This document shows positions 8,333 through 17,305 of a stretch of 64,000 bases of DNA, in pieces; position 1 is the stretch's first letter, and every line of letters starts with the position of its first letter. This stretch comes from UBA5078 sp040384465 (GTDB lineage Bacteria > Pseudomonadota > Gammaproteobacteria > Pseudomonadales > Pseudohongiellaceae). The DNA lies in contig JAZKJF010000008.1 of the NCBI GenBank assembly GCA_040384465.1, positions 310,001 through 374,000 on the forward strand, in the 5' to 3' direction. The notes under the pieces are model-generated. The model was not told where the DNA came from. It saw nothing but the letters and a program-made list of their open reading frames with translations, and did not search any database. The translations under genes and the position numbers were made by a program.

Positions 8333-9298
8333 ATGTATAAAGAAATCCGCGCGGTGGTCACAACAGACTTTGAGGCTGTCAACCGCTTTGTTGTCGATCA
8401 ATTACACTCCAATGTGCCCCTTGTCGAGAGCATCGGTCATTACATCGTCGATGCCGGTGGCAAGCGTATGCGCCCGGTACTCGTTCTCCTAAGTGCCAAG
8501 AGCTGTGGTTATCAGGGCGATGCTCACATCAGCCTGGCCGCTGTGATCGAATTCATCCACACCGCTACCCTGCTGCACGATGATGTCGTGGACATGTCGT
8601 CCATGCGTCGTGGACGCCCCACCGCCAACGAACAATGGAGCAACCCTTCCAGCGTCCTGGTAGGCGATTTTATCTACTCACGCGCATTCCAGATACTGGT
8701 AAAGATTGGCAGCATGGAAATCATGCAGATAATTGCCGACACCACCAACAGAATCGCGGAAGGTGAAGTGCTGCAACTGATCAGCAAGCACAACAGTGCC
8801 GCGACGCAAACCAGCTACATGAATGTCATCCGCGACAAGACCGCTATTCTGTTTCAGGCCGCCGCAGAATGCGGCGCTATTATCGCCGGGGCTTCCAGCG
8901 AGCAACGTGAGATTCTACGTCAGGTTGGCATGCATATCGGGATGGCGTTTCAGCTGATTGATGATGTTCTCGATTACGATGGTGACGCGATTGCGATGGG
9001 CAAAAACGTCGGTGATGATCTTGCCGAAGGGAAGCCCACTCTGCCACTGATTCATGCCATGCGCACCGCATCTCCTGAGGATGCTGAAGTGTTACGCAGC
9101 AGTATCACCCAGGGAACGCTTGAACATCTCGAACGCGTCATCGCCATCGTGCGTCAGTCCGGCGGTCTCGAATACACCCGCCAACTGGCCAGAGAAGAAG
9201 TCGACAAGGCTCGCAATCTTCTCACCGGTATTGCGCCAAGTGTCTACCGGTCCGCACTCGAAGACATGGCCGATCTGGCAATCAATCGTTCCAGTTAG
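8333..9298 (+). CDS. ispB: Octaprenyl (polyprenyl) diphosphate synthase
   Basis: 321 residues. It condenses isopentenyl diphosphate units onto farnesyl diphosphate to make the all-trans ubiquinone side chain. The two aspartate-rich motifs are DDVVD (83-87) and DDVLD (210-214), with GGKRMRP (42-48) for diphosphate binding. The start at 8333 gives MYKEIRAVVT and the usual IspB length; earlier in-frame codons only run through the promoter. Its position divergent from rplU is a conserved gammaproteobacterial arrangement. The exact chain length (C40 or C45) cannot be read from the sequence. Confidence 0.95.
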   Translation: MYKEIRAVVTTDFEAVNRFVVDQLHSNVPLVESIGHYIVDAGGKRMRPVLVLLSAKSCGYQGDAHISLAAVIEFIHTATLLHDDVVDMSSMRRGRPTANEQWSNPSSVLVGDFIYSRAFQILVKIGSMEIMQIIADTTNRIAEGEVLQLISKHNSAATQTSYMNVIRDKTAILFQAAAECGAIIAGASSEQREILRQVGMHIGMAFQLIDDVLDYDGDAIAMGKNVGDDLAEGKPTLPLIHAMRTASPEDAEVLRSSITQGTLEHLERVIAIVRQSGGLEYTRQLAREEVDKARNLLTGIAPSVYRSALEDMADLAINRSS

Positions 9299-9306
9299 CG
9301 AATAAG

Positions 9307-10323
9307 TTACCGGCCCGGCACCAGATCGAAGGCCTGTGCCAGCAAGGTATAGGATTGCTTTCGTACAGCAAAGTCGTGGCAATTGCTGATCACAACCAGT
9401 TCGTCAGCCTCGTGCTGCTCCGCCAGCGCCAACAATTTTTCTCGTATCTGTAGCGGGGTTCCGCAAATGGCGTGCCTGCGGCGTTGCTGCACCAAGGCAC
9501 GCTCCTCTGCATCGAATACATATGCTTTGGCTTCATCGACAGACGGGATGGGGCCGGGCTCGCCCCGTTCCAATCCCAGGCGCCAGACGTCACGTGTCAG
9601 TGCCAGCTCAGCCGCCTCTTCGTCGCTCGGAGCACAGAGTACAAAAACTCCCACATTGACACATGGCTGCAGACATTCTGGTGACGGCTGAAAATGTCTG
9701 CGGTACAGGCTCGCCAACTCATGGCTCTCACGGGGGTTCAGAAAATGCGCGACGGAATAACGCAGCCCCAGTTCAGCGGCATAGAGCGCACTTTGCGCGC
9801 TTGAACCCAACAACCAGAACTCCGGCAATTGTGCTACACGCGGTGTTGCTCTGACCTGAGCAAAACTGGCAGTTGCCGGGCACTCTCCTCTAACGAAGGC
9901 GCGCAGATCCTGCAGTTTGTTAAGGAAGTAATCCACACCGATCGGTGATCCATAGGCGAGTGCCTGCGCAGTCAGGCCATCACTGCCAGGCGCCCGCCCA
10001 ACACCAAGATCGAGCCGACCAGGATAAAGCGTTTCCAGCAGTAGAAAATTTTCCGCCACTTTGTAAGGACTGTAATGCATCAGCATCACACCCCCGGAAC
10101 CTATACGGATGTTCTGTGTTGCAGCTGCAATGCGGGCCAGGAGTATTTCAGGAGAGCAGCCAGCAAAGCTGGCTGAGCCATGATGTTCCGCCACCCAGAA
10201 GCGTGAGTAACCAAGTTTTTCGACATGGCTTGCCAGCTCAATGCTCTCGGCCAGCGCCTGCGCTGCTGTGCCACCGCTGCGGATCGGCGACTGATCGAGA
10301 ACACTGAGTCTGACGGAGGGCAT
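9307..10323 (-). CDS. Luciferase-like (LLM class) flavin monooxygenase, MsnO8-like
   Basis: 338 residues starting MPSVRLSVLDQSPIRSGG, then WVAEHHG (about 44-50), GSGGVMLMHYSPYKVAE and LGVGRAPGSDG, all characteristic of the bacterial-luciferase-like flavin-dependent oxidoreductase family, MsnO8 subgroup. Members use reduced FMN or F420; lacking F420 context, FMN is the likelier cofactor. The substrate is unknown. It starts two bases after the stop of the DUF4399 gene, so the two are almost certainly co-transcribed. It converges with ispB, eight bases apart. Confidence 0.85.
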   Translation of the reverse strand: MPSVRLSVLDQSPIRSGGTAAQALAESIELASHVEKLGYSRFWVAEHHGSASFAGCSPEILLARIAAATQNIRIGSGGVMLMHYSPYKVAENFLLLETLYPGRLDLGVGRAPGSDGLTAQALAYGSPIGVDYFLNKLQDLRAFVRGECPATASFAQVRATPRVAQLPEFWLLGSSAQSALYAAELGLRYSVAHFLNPRESHELASLYRRHFQPSPECLQPCVNVGVFVLCAPSDEEAAELALTRDVWRLGLERGEPGPIPSVDEAKAYVFDAEERALVQQRRRHAICGTPLQIREKLLALAEQHEADELVVISNCHDFAVRKQSYTLLAQAFDLVPGR

Positions 10324-10325
10324 TC

Positions 10326-10757
10326 CTATTGCACAGTGATGGTGATCTTTTCAGACACAACAGGAGGATTGTGAGGAGTGTGCAGATGGTCACCGAGAAT
10401 CAGTTGCAACGTGTGCTGCCCCGGTGTCAGCGTCAGCGTAGTTTGCGTCTGGCCAGCGCCGAAATGCGTCACAGCAGTGCCCAATGGAGCATTCATATCA
10501 GGCGTCGCTGCACCATCCACCAACAGATGGTGATGTCCTGTGTTGTTGGTCTGCACTCCGGCTGGAGCAACTCCCATCCCTTTCAGCCCGAAGACAACAT
10601 CAAATGTCGCCCCCACCACCGCACCGTTCTGCGGTGCCACAATGTACACCTGCGCGCCTTCAGGAGACGCTGTCTTTTCCGCAGTCTGAGCGACCAGCAA
10701 AGAGGACATGGCGATTGCCGCTGTCGCTACCAGGATCTTCGAGAACATTTTTTTCAT
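10326..10757 (-). CDS. Exported DUF4399 protein
   Basis: 143 residues with a signal peptide (MKKMFSKILVATAAIAMSSL, cleavage probably after VAQ). The mature part contains VYIVAPQNGAVVG, VVFGLKGMGVAPAG, NTGHHHLLVDG and LILGDHLHTPHNPPV, matching the DUF4399 family. The histidine clusters (HHH and HLHTPH) suggest metal binding, which is my inference. The start at 10757 opens straight into the signal peptide. It is the upstream gene of a pair with the flavin monooxygenase. Confidence 0.8.
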   Translation of the reverse strand: MKKMFSKILVATAAIAMSSLLVAQTAEKTASPEGAQVYIVAPQNGAVVGATFDVVFGLKGMGVAPAGVQTNNTGHHHLLVDGAATPDMNAPLGTAVTHFGAGQTQTTLTLTPGQHTLQLILGDHLHTPHNPPVVSEKITITVQ

Positions 10758-11007
10758 ATACAACTCCAGATGTTGGCCAGCCATTAAAATGGCGGGAAAA
10801 TGGGTACGACAGGGGCTTATTCTGCTTTAAAGACTCTCTTAATGCCAGCTTGTGGACGCCGGTCACACGATATGAACGCTCGCTCGAAGCTGGCTGGCTT
10901 CGATCCTTCCGGGCATGATATAAGCCATCAACAGCCTGCGGTTCACCCCAATACAGACCCGCCACCGACAACAATAATGACAAGCACACAGCATGAGGGC
11001 GCAGAGC

Positions 11008-12906
11008 ATGGAGAAGACGCCACAAGGCACAGCTCAGGCAGCACTATCGGCAACACCCGTGATCGATACCCTGGCGAGTATCAAGGCCTTCGAGAAAACG
11101 CCACAACACCTGCAATTCCCACACACCAACACCTATGAATTGTTGCAGGAAAGTGGCCGCTTGTTCGCCGCTGATACGGCATTCGAATTCCTGCTGACAG
11201 GACGACGAGACGAGGTAGCACAGACAACCACTTTTGCCGAGCTGGCACGGCAGATCACTCGTACCGCCAATCTTCTGCATGCTCTCGGGCTGCAACAATC
11301 CGAGGCTGTAGCGATCCTGCTGCCTATCCTCCCCCAGAGTCACCCCGCAATCTGGGGCAGCCAGGCCGCCGGTATCGCCAACCCAATCAACCCCATGCTC
11401 GAAGCCGAGCACATTGCTGAAATCATCCATGCCACTCAGGCGAGGGTGGTGATCTGCTTGGGTCCTTCCGAGTACACCGATATATGGCAAAAGCTTCTGC
11501 AGATAGCCCCCGGGCTGGACTCAGTGCATACGTTGCTGGTTGTCCAGCAACCGGGATTCACCAAAGCCTTGCCTGCCGACCTGCAGATCGACAACGTGCG
11601 TGTACTCGACTTCAACACCGCAACTGCAGAGCAACCCGCAGAGCGACTGCTCAGCGAGCGCCAGTTTGCATCCGACCAGATTGCCGCTTGCTTTCATACT
11701 GGCGGCACCACAGCACGACCCAAGATCGCGCAACTAACGCATGGCAACATGGCCTTTCTGGGTCAACTGATGCGGGTCTACACCGCTCACCTGCCGCGTC
11801 ATACTATTCTCTGCGGTTTACCGCTCTTTCATATCTATGGCGTGATTATTCAAGGGATTGCCGCCCTCAGCATTGGCTATCGGATCATACTGCTGACACC
11901 GGCGGGGTTCCGTAGTCCGGAAGGAATGAAGAACTTCTGGCACCACATAGCACGTTTCCGGGTGCGTGGTTTTTCGACCGTGCCTACCGTCCTGATGACC
12001 CTGTCGCAAATACCGGTGGGCGATGAAGACATCAGCTCACTCGTCAGTATCAACTCAGGTGCGGCACCACTTTCTCCCGCTTTTGAGCACAGCTTCGAGA
12101 AGCAATTCAATGTCGCCGTGGCCAATGGCTATGGCATGACGGAAACCACGGCATTGATATCGCGAGCGCCAGCCTGGCAACCGCCCGGCAGCGTGGGAAT
12201 ACGCCTGCCCTACTCACAGATACGGATCGTGCATCTCGACAAAGGGCGCGTGACCCGACAGTGCCCACTGGGCGAGAGCGGTGTCATTCTGGTGAAAGGA
12301 CCACAAGTATTCGTTGGCTACAAGGACGCACGCGACAACAACGGTGCATGGATCGAGGACGGTTGGTTCAATACTGGTGATCTCGGCTATCTGGACAGTG
12401 ATGGTTATCTGTTTCTGGCAGGACGCGCCAAGGATCTGATCATTCGCGGCGGCCACAACATCGATCCCGCTCTGATTGAGGAAGCATTGCAAAGTCATCC
12501 TTGTGTCGCCAGTGCTGTCGCTGTTGGTCAACCTGATGCGTACGCGGGCGAGTTACCGGCCGCATTCGTGGTCTTGAAGCCCGGCAGCCACTGCAGCGTC
12601 GAAGATCTGCACGCACACTGCGAGGCCCACATCAACGAACGCGCCGCGATCCCGCGCCGTATCGAGATCATTCCAGCGCTGCCATTGACGGCAGTGGGCA
12701 AGATTTTCAAACCAGCGCTGCGTCAGCGCATCACCGAAACCACTCTGAGAGAGGTGCTTGCGGAACAACAGATTGCAGCGAGCGTCAGCGGTAGTCTCGA
12801 CAAGCAACGGGGCCTGGTCATCCGGATCGCGATTGCGTCCGCAAAGCAGCAGCAAGCTGCTGCAGAGTTCTTGGCGCCTTATGCACTCAATATTGATTTT
12901 GTGTGA
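11008..12906 (+). CDS. Acyl-CoA synthetase (AMP-forming ligase)
   Basis: 632 residues of the ANL superfamily. Motifs in order are HTGGTTARPKIAQLTHGN (ATP/phosphate loop), GYGMTET, WFNTGDLGYLDSDGYLFL, GRAKDLIIRGGHNIDP (hinge region) and near the end GKIFKPAL with the catalytic lysine. It should activate a carboxylate as acyl-AMP and then acyl-CoA. The substrate cannot be read off. I prefer the ATG at 11008 because GAGGG at 10995-10999 sits 8 bases before it; an ATG at 10993 is the alternative. It is somewhat longer than the common 520-560 residues because of an N-terminal extension. It converges with the transglutaminase-like gene. Confidence 0.88.
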   Translation: MEKTPQGTAQAALSATPVIDTLASIKAFEKTPQHLQFPHTNTYELLQESGRLFAADTAFEFLLTGRRDEVAQTTTFAELARQITRTANLLHALGLQQSEAVAILLPILPQSHPAIWGSQAAGIANPINPMLEAEHIAEIIHATQARVVICLGPSEYTDIWQKLLQIAPGLDSVHTLLVVQQPGFTKALPADLQIDNVRVLDFNTATAEQPAERLLSERQFASDQIAACFHTGGTTARPKIAQLTHGNMAFLGQLMRVYTAHLPRHTILCGLPLFHIYGVIIQGIAALSIGYRIILLTPAGFRSPEGMKNFWHHIARFRVRGFSTVPTVLMTLSQIPVGDEDISSLVSINSGAAPLSPAFEHSFEKQFNVAVANGYGMTETTALISRAPAWQPPGSVGIRLPYSQIRIVHLDKGRVTRQCPLGESGVILVKGPQVFVGYKDARDNNGAWIEDGWFNTGDLGYLDSDGYLFLAGRAKDLIIRGGHNIDPALIEEALQSHPCVASAVAVGQPDAYAGELPAAFVVLKPGSHCSVEDLHAHCEAHINERAAIPRRIEIIPALPLTAVGKIFKPALRQRITETTLREVLAEQQIAASVSGSLDKQRGLVIRIAIASAKQQQAAAEFLAPYALNIDFV

Positions 12907-12918
12907 ATCAGCAGCCCT

Positions 12919-14115
12919 TCACAGCGGGCCAGTGCTGACACTGAAACCGGAACTGCTGTCACGCAGGATGCTGCGCTCATTGACGACACGCACTTTTTCG
13001 CGACTCGGTTGATAGATCTGATCACCGGTAATGACCAGTTGTTTCGCCACCTCGAAAAGACGTTCCGCCTCTTCCGCATCACCGAGCCTGCCATAGGTGA
13101 TACTCAAGGCCAGATAGAAATCCGGCTCTGCCCCCTTGCGCTGAATCGCGTTTCTGAAATGCTCTCTGGCCAGCTCAAAGTCTTGCTCTGCAAACGCCAC
13201 ATTGCCCAGATTGTAGTGGTAATAGGGATTCCGGTTGTTGAAGCGTTCCATCGCAGCGGCATAGCGTTCAGAGGTTTCGAGATCACCCTGCTGGAAGTAG
13301 AACTTGGTCAGGTTATTGATCGCCGTGCCATTGGTCTTGTCCAGATCAAAGGCCATGCGGTATGAATATTCCGCCAGCGATTTCTCATCACCCTTGCTGA
13401 ACGCGGTACCGATATTGCTCCAGACCATGGAGAGAGTCGGATCGATCCACAGTGAATTTCTGAAATAGTGCAGCGCCTGCTCAACCTGACCCGCAATCAG
13501 ACTCTCGACGCCCAGATTATTGAAATAAAGCGCTCGCGAATGTGTGTCACTGACCGTGTGGGCAGTGAGTTGTTGCAAGGTAATCTCGGGCGTGAAATCG
13601 ACAACGTAAGTCGTCCCGTGCCCGAAGCGTCCGATCGCGTTGATATGCTGACTGAGCACCAGCAATTCCCCGCGTCGATCCCAGCGTGGCCTGACTTTGA
13701 CCGTCTGAAACTCTGCCTCCACGCCCAGATGACGTGCCATGGCGACGTAAAGACTGACCACTGAAAGACAGTTGCCTTGCCGATCCTGAAAAGTCTCAAT
13801 GGCCGTGCGCGTGCGCAGATCGTCGTACTGCAGATTGAGATTGTCCGGGCCAAACAACAACTCCTGCAGTTGCTGCACAATCTCCGGGCCACTGCGGCGA
13901 TTGGTCACCTCACGATCCAGATAATCGATCATCTCCTGATTAAGCGCGAGGGTGTCGATTTCAGGAAACGCATCCGCAGTCTGCGGCAGAATCTGTGCCT
14001 CCAAAGCCCGGTCACGGGAAAACCCGAGATCCAGTGGAATCATCACGCAGCCATTGGCCATACTGCAGAGCAGTACCAGCATCCACCAACGCAACGCCGC
14101 AAAAGTCCTCACCAT
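12919..14115 (-). CDS. Transglutaminase-like TPR lipoprotein
   Basis: 398 residues. The N-terminus has a hydrophobic stretch ending in ANGC, a lipobox-like site with C23. A transglutaminase-like domain follows with the Cys-His-Asp set C116 (QGNCLS), H157 (SQHINA) and D173 (VVDFTPE). From about 195 there are at least five TPR-type helical repeats (ALYFNNLG, SMVWSNIG, NGTAINNL, PYYHYNLG, PDFYLALS). It looks like an exported, membrane-attached thiol enzyme or scaffold. The start at 14115, seven bases after the preceding stop, was preferred because the upstream alternative at 14160 adds a charged tail before the signal sequence. It is the last of three exported-protein genes. Confidence 0.75.
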   Translation of the reverse strand: MVRTFAALRWWMLVLLCSMANGCVMIPLDLGFSRDRALEAQILPQTADAFPEIDTLALNQEMIDYLDREVTNRRSGPEIVQQLQELLFGPDNLNLQYDDLRTRTAIETFQDRQGNCLSVVSLYVAMARHLGVEAEFQTVKVRPRWDRRGELLVLSQHINAIGRFGHGTTYVVDFTPEITLQQLTAHTVSDTHSRALYFNNLGVESLIAGQVEQALHYFRNSLWIDPTLSMVWSNIGTAFSKGDEKSLAEYSYRMAFDLDKTNGTAINNLTKFYFQQGDLETSERYAAAMERFNNRNPYYHYNLGNVAFAEQDFELAREHFRNAIQRKGAEPDFYLALSITYGRLGDAEEAERLFEVAKQLVITGDQIYQPSREKVRVVNERSILRDSSSGFSVSTGPL

Positions 14116-14122
14116 GGTGCTA

Positions 14123-15565
14123 TCACAATCGGGACGGTGTTGACCGCCCCGCCTTCTCAATTTTCATGAACTCATAACGCCCGCGAGAAAAATCCAGCTC
14201 ACCACTTAGCACTGCACGGAACAACGCGACCCAGGCGGCATGGCGCGCGACATCGGCTGTGCTGTTGCCCAATCCTGCAAAATCCGTGCGCCCTTCCAGC
14301 CGGAAACCATCGGGCCCCCAGATGTCCACATGCTGTACCGTTGCTAATGCCGACTCATAACGATAAACCACAGCCGCCTGAGTGCGGGCTATGCGCAGAC
14401 TGTCGGCCTGCAGAAAACGCACTTCGTACTCGGTCACAAATTCCACCAGCGCCTCCTGCACCAGAAAATTCACTGCCGTATCGATAATCACGCTCTTCCT
14501 GACGTCGAGCCTTTGCACATAGTTGAACGGCTCGGTGTCGATCCTGATCAACGCTGCACCGGCATCGGTATCCTCCAGTGCCGACGATATTCTGACGCGG
14601 CCTCGCGCATCGATATCGACGACCGCATCCGAGCCAATCAATTGCGAGCGTGTGGCAAAATCAAGGCTGGCTTTCCACACACCAAGGTCTTCGGCGGGCA
14701 GACCGAAACGTTGCCCGTTGCTGTCCTCCAACCACAACCGATTATCCTCAAAACGCAGCCCGACCACCTCTCTGTCAAAGACCGCATCCTCTCCCAATGC
14801 TATTCCACCGGGCACAATTATTTCAGGAATGGTCGACGCTTCGAACTCATCGCCCAAACTCTCTTTCAAGAACACCTCCGGCTCTTGCGAGGCCAGCCGT
14901 CGCATCGCTCTGCTGTCAGGATCGAGCACTGACGTGCTGCCTCTGCGTAATTGTTCTCCCAGCAGCAGGAACTCGGTGACCGCTTCTCCATGATCTTTCC
15001 CATATGCTCGCGCCGCCTCCGTGTCGACGACCCAGCGTTGCCCGGCTGTCGCGTACAAGCGACCCGCCTCCTCCGCTTGCCCGGGACGAAAAGCAACAGC
15101 CTGACCGTTCAATAATACGCTCTGGAGGGTAGCGATGGCTGGCGCATCGGCAACATGCCAGCTGATGAAGACGCGTTGTTGTACCGGGGTCTCCAGCCAG
15201 GCCTCATGGAACTGCATGAAGCCCACCACCGCACCTGATACCGACTGAGTGGCGCTGGCAGGCAGATAGGCCAGACCACCGATCTCTTCGCGTTGGAACG
15301 CGACTTCCCACGCCAATAATTCCGGGGTCAACGGCAGGCGATGCGGTGGCAGATCGGCCAGCGCGCCAAGGCGCGGCCGCAGCGGTTCGGCGTTGGCAAC
15401 TTTGGGGACATTCAAGTTGTACGCGACATCGAAACCAGCGCCATGCAGGTCCGTGCTGAGCGTCTCCAGCAAGGGATGGGCAGGACTGTCCGTATCCAGC
15501 ACGTCGGCTGTTGCAATGCTTGCCAACAACAGCAGTAACCAGATCAGGCTACGAATACGGTACAT
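14123..15565 (-). CDS. Exported protein of unknown function
   Basis: 480 residues with a clear signal peptide (MYRIRSLIWLLLLLASIATA, then DVLDTDS). I do not recognise the family. The C-terminal half is rich in beta-type sequence, and a segment near 370-430 (NFLVQEALVEFVTEYEVRF, VVYRYESALATVQHVDIWG) resembles a repeated strand pattern. There are no cysteines in obvious pairs and no catalytic motif I can name. It sits between the zincin-like and transglutaminase-like genes (39-base and 7-base gaps), so a shared periplasmic or cell-surface role is likely but unproven. Confidence 0.7.
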   Translation of the reverse strand: MYRIRSLIWLLLLLASIATADVLDTDSPAHPLLETLSTDLHGAGFDVAYNLNVPKVANAEPLRPRLGALADLPPHRLPLTPELLAWEVAFQREEIGGLAYLPASATQSVSGAVVGFMQFHEAWLETPVQQRVFISWHVADAPAIATLQSVLLNGQAVAFRPGQAEEAGRLYATAGQRWVVDTEAARAYGKDHGEAVTEFLLLGEQLRRGSTSVLDPDSRAMRRLASQEPEVFLKESLGDEFEASTIPEIIVPGGIALGEDAVFDREVVGLRFEDNRLWLEDSNGQRFGLPAEDLGVWKASLDFATRSQLIGSDAVVDIDARGRVRISSALEDTDAGAALIRIDTEPFNYVQRLDVRKSVIIDTAVNFLVQEALVEFVTEYEVRFLQADSLRIARTQAAVVYRYESALATVQHVDIWGPDGFRLEGRTDFAGLGNSTADVARHAAWVALFRAVLSGELDFSRGRYEFMKIEKAGRSTPSRL

Positions 15566-15604
15566 ACCAATCCCTCCGGGGATAAGCGTGCAGATTGCTG
15601 AATC

Positions 15605-17191
15605 TTATGGGGCGGAAAGCGCACAAGGGTCAAAGACGCCCCCCGTGCTGGCTGTCTGCAACTTGGCACGCAGATCGGAGACCCACTCGAACACGCCCCA
15701 GAAATGCAGTGGCCGTGCCAACCGCGCGATGTAGCTTTCAGCTTCCTCGAAGCGGCCAGCCGCAATCGCATAATCAATCGCCTGTTCCATGACATGGGTG
15801 TCTGCCGGCAGTCTTTCGAAGGCTTTGCGCTGGTACGCTTCTCCATCCTGCCAACGCTGCCCGGGAAGCAGAAACAACCGCGCGTAGGAGAGATTTACTT
15901 CAGGGGATTCAGGCTCCCGGCTCCGTACCATGGTGAAAGCAGTGCGCATGGCCTCCTCCATTTCCTGTCGTTCCACCGCTGTGAAAGTGCGCTCACAATC
16001 GGCAAGCTCGGTGTCCAGATACTGACCATAGTCAAGCAGCAACTGCGGATCGCTATCTTGTGTTGCTAGCGCGCGTAGATAGTAGGAACGCAAGTCCGGT
16101 GTTGGATCTATGGGCGAAGATTCTGCAGCGTTGTAGGCTGCCATCCGCACCGCTTCGGCGTATCCGGAGTAGGCCCTCCCAATCGACGTTTGCGCCTCCG
16201 TCAAGGCACCAAAAAGGCGTTGGGCCTGCCCGTGCCGACTACCGTAAAGCGCCAGCTCGCCAAGTGCCATGGCAAGTGCATCGTCAGCAATTTCCGTTGC
16301 CTCCAGTTCGGGACGCGAAGTCAGTGTCTCCACGACTCGGGCCTGATCTCCCAATTCCAAGGAGGCCTGCAGGTAGCGCAGGTAATCTTCGGCCAGTCGA
16401 TTAGGGGAACCATCGAAAGACTGATCGAAAGCAAAACGCTCAGTACGTCCCTGCCGCAGCAATGCCACATAATTCTGCAACTGTGCACGACGGTCAGCGA
16501 AGCCCTCTAGCTCATGTGCATGCAACAGGAAATGTATGAACATTCCCGCTTTCATATTAGCGACTTGGATCAGTCTGGGAGACGACAGTGCCGAATCGTC
16601 ATACAGCAGGGCTTCCATCCCCAGCATGTCATTGAACGTGATCGCCAGATCCAGATCTTCGGGGCGCAGTTCACGCAATTCGGCGACATCGGACTGCACG
16701 CTGAGACGGCTGAGGTAGTGCGCCATTCCCTCTTCGTACCAGCGCGGCATGCCGACCGGCTGGTTATTGACCAGATAATGAGCGACGTGGTGCTGGGCCA
16801 GATCCATGGCGGCATCGGACTCGGCGACAGCCAGATAAGCGCTGCGGGGAGAGGTGATGAAATAGGCGCTTTCCGGCCCATCCGTGAAGGCATTGAGGGC
16901 CTGCTCGGTTTCAAACAGGTAGACCTGGGTCGTGAGGGGATCGCGCAGCGCTGTGGTAGGCAAACCGAGCAAGGTAACAGCCGCTTCGCGCCACTGTTCC
17001 AGTTCAAGCGCAAGCCTTTCGGTCTGACGCTCGGAAAGCTGACTGATGACATGGAAATTGTCGGTCCTGACTTCCAGCCAGCGCTCCTGCAACAAGGCAT
17101 CAGCGACGAGGTATTCCGAAGAAGTCTGTTGAGCGGTCACGCTCTGCCACACGGCAAGCAGGAGAATCAGACGAAGCAGCAGGCGTATCAT
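15605..17191 (-). CDS. Exported zincin-like TPR protein with altered HExxH motif
   Basis: 528 residues, signal peptide MIRLLLRLILLLAVWQSVTA. Residues about 38-240 look like a gluzincin (peptidase MA-like) domain. The metal-motif helix reads H134-H135-V-A-H138 where active enzymes have HExxH, while the downstream glutamate signature is present (PRWYEEGMAHYL, E154). The metal ligands H134, H138 and E154 are kept, but the catalytic Glu is His. The C-terminal half is helical and TPR-like. It is therefore probably a binding protein or atypical enzyme, not a standard protease. It is the first gene of the three-gene exported cluster. Confidence 0.72.
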   Translation of the reverse strand: MIRLLLRLILLLAVWQSVTAQQTSSEYLVADALLQERWLEVRTDNFHVISQLSERQTERLALELEQWREAAVTLLGLPTTALRDPLTTQVYLFETEQALNAFTDGPESAYFITSPRSAYLAVAESDAAMDLAQHHVAHYLVNNQPVGMPRWYEEGMAHYLSRLSVQSDVAELRELRPEDLDLAITFNDMLGMEALLYDDSALSSPRLIQVANMKAGMFIHFLLHAHELEGFADRRAQLQNYVALLRQGRTERFAFDQSFDGSPNRLAEDYLRYLQASLELGDQARVVETLTSRPELEATEIADDALAMALGELALYGSRHGQAQRLFGALTEAQTSIGRAYSGYAEAVRMAAYNAAESSPIDPTPDLRSYYLRALATQDSDPQLLLDYGQYLDTELADCERTFTAVERQEMEEAMRTAFTMVRSREPESPEVNLSYARLFLLPGQRWQDGEAYQRKAFERLPADTHVMEQAIDYAIAAGRFEEAESYIARLARPLHFWGVFEWVSDLRAKLQTASTGGVFDPCALSAP

Positions 17192-17305
17192 GAAGCAGCT
17201 CCAGAAGCGGGGATACGCAGAGCGTACTACCGCCTCACAGAAGCTGGCAAGAGCGGCACTTTGTTTACCGCCCAGTCAACTGCAGCATTCGCCTGTCGGG
17301 CAGGC

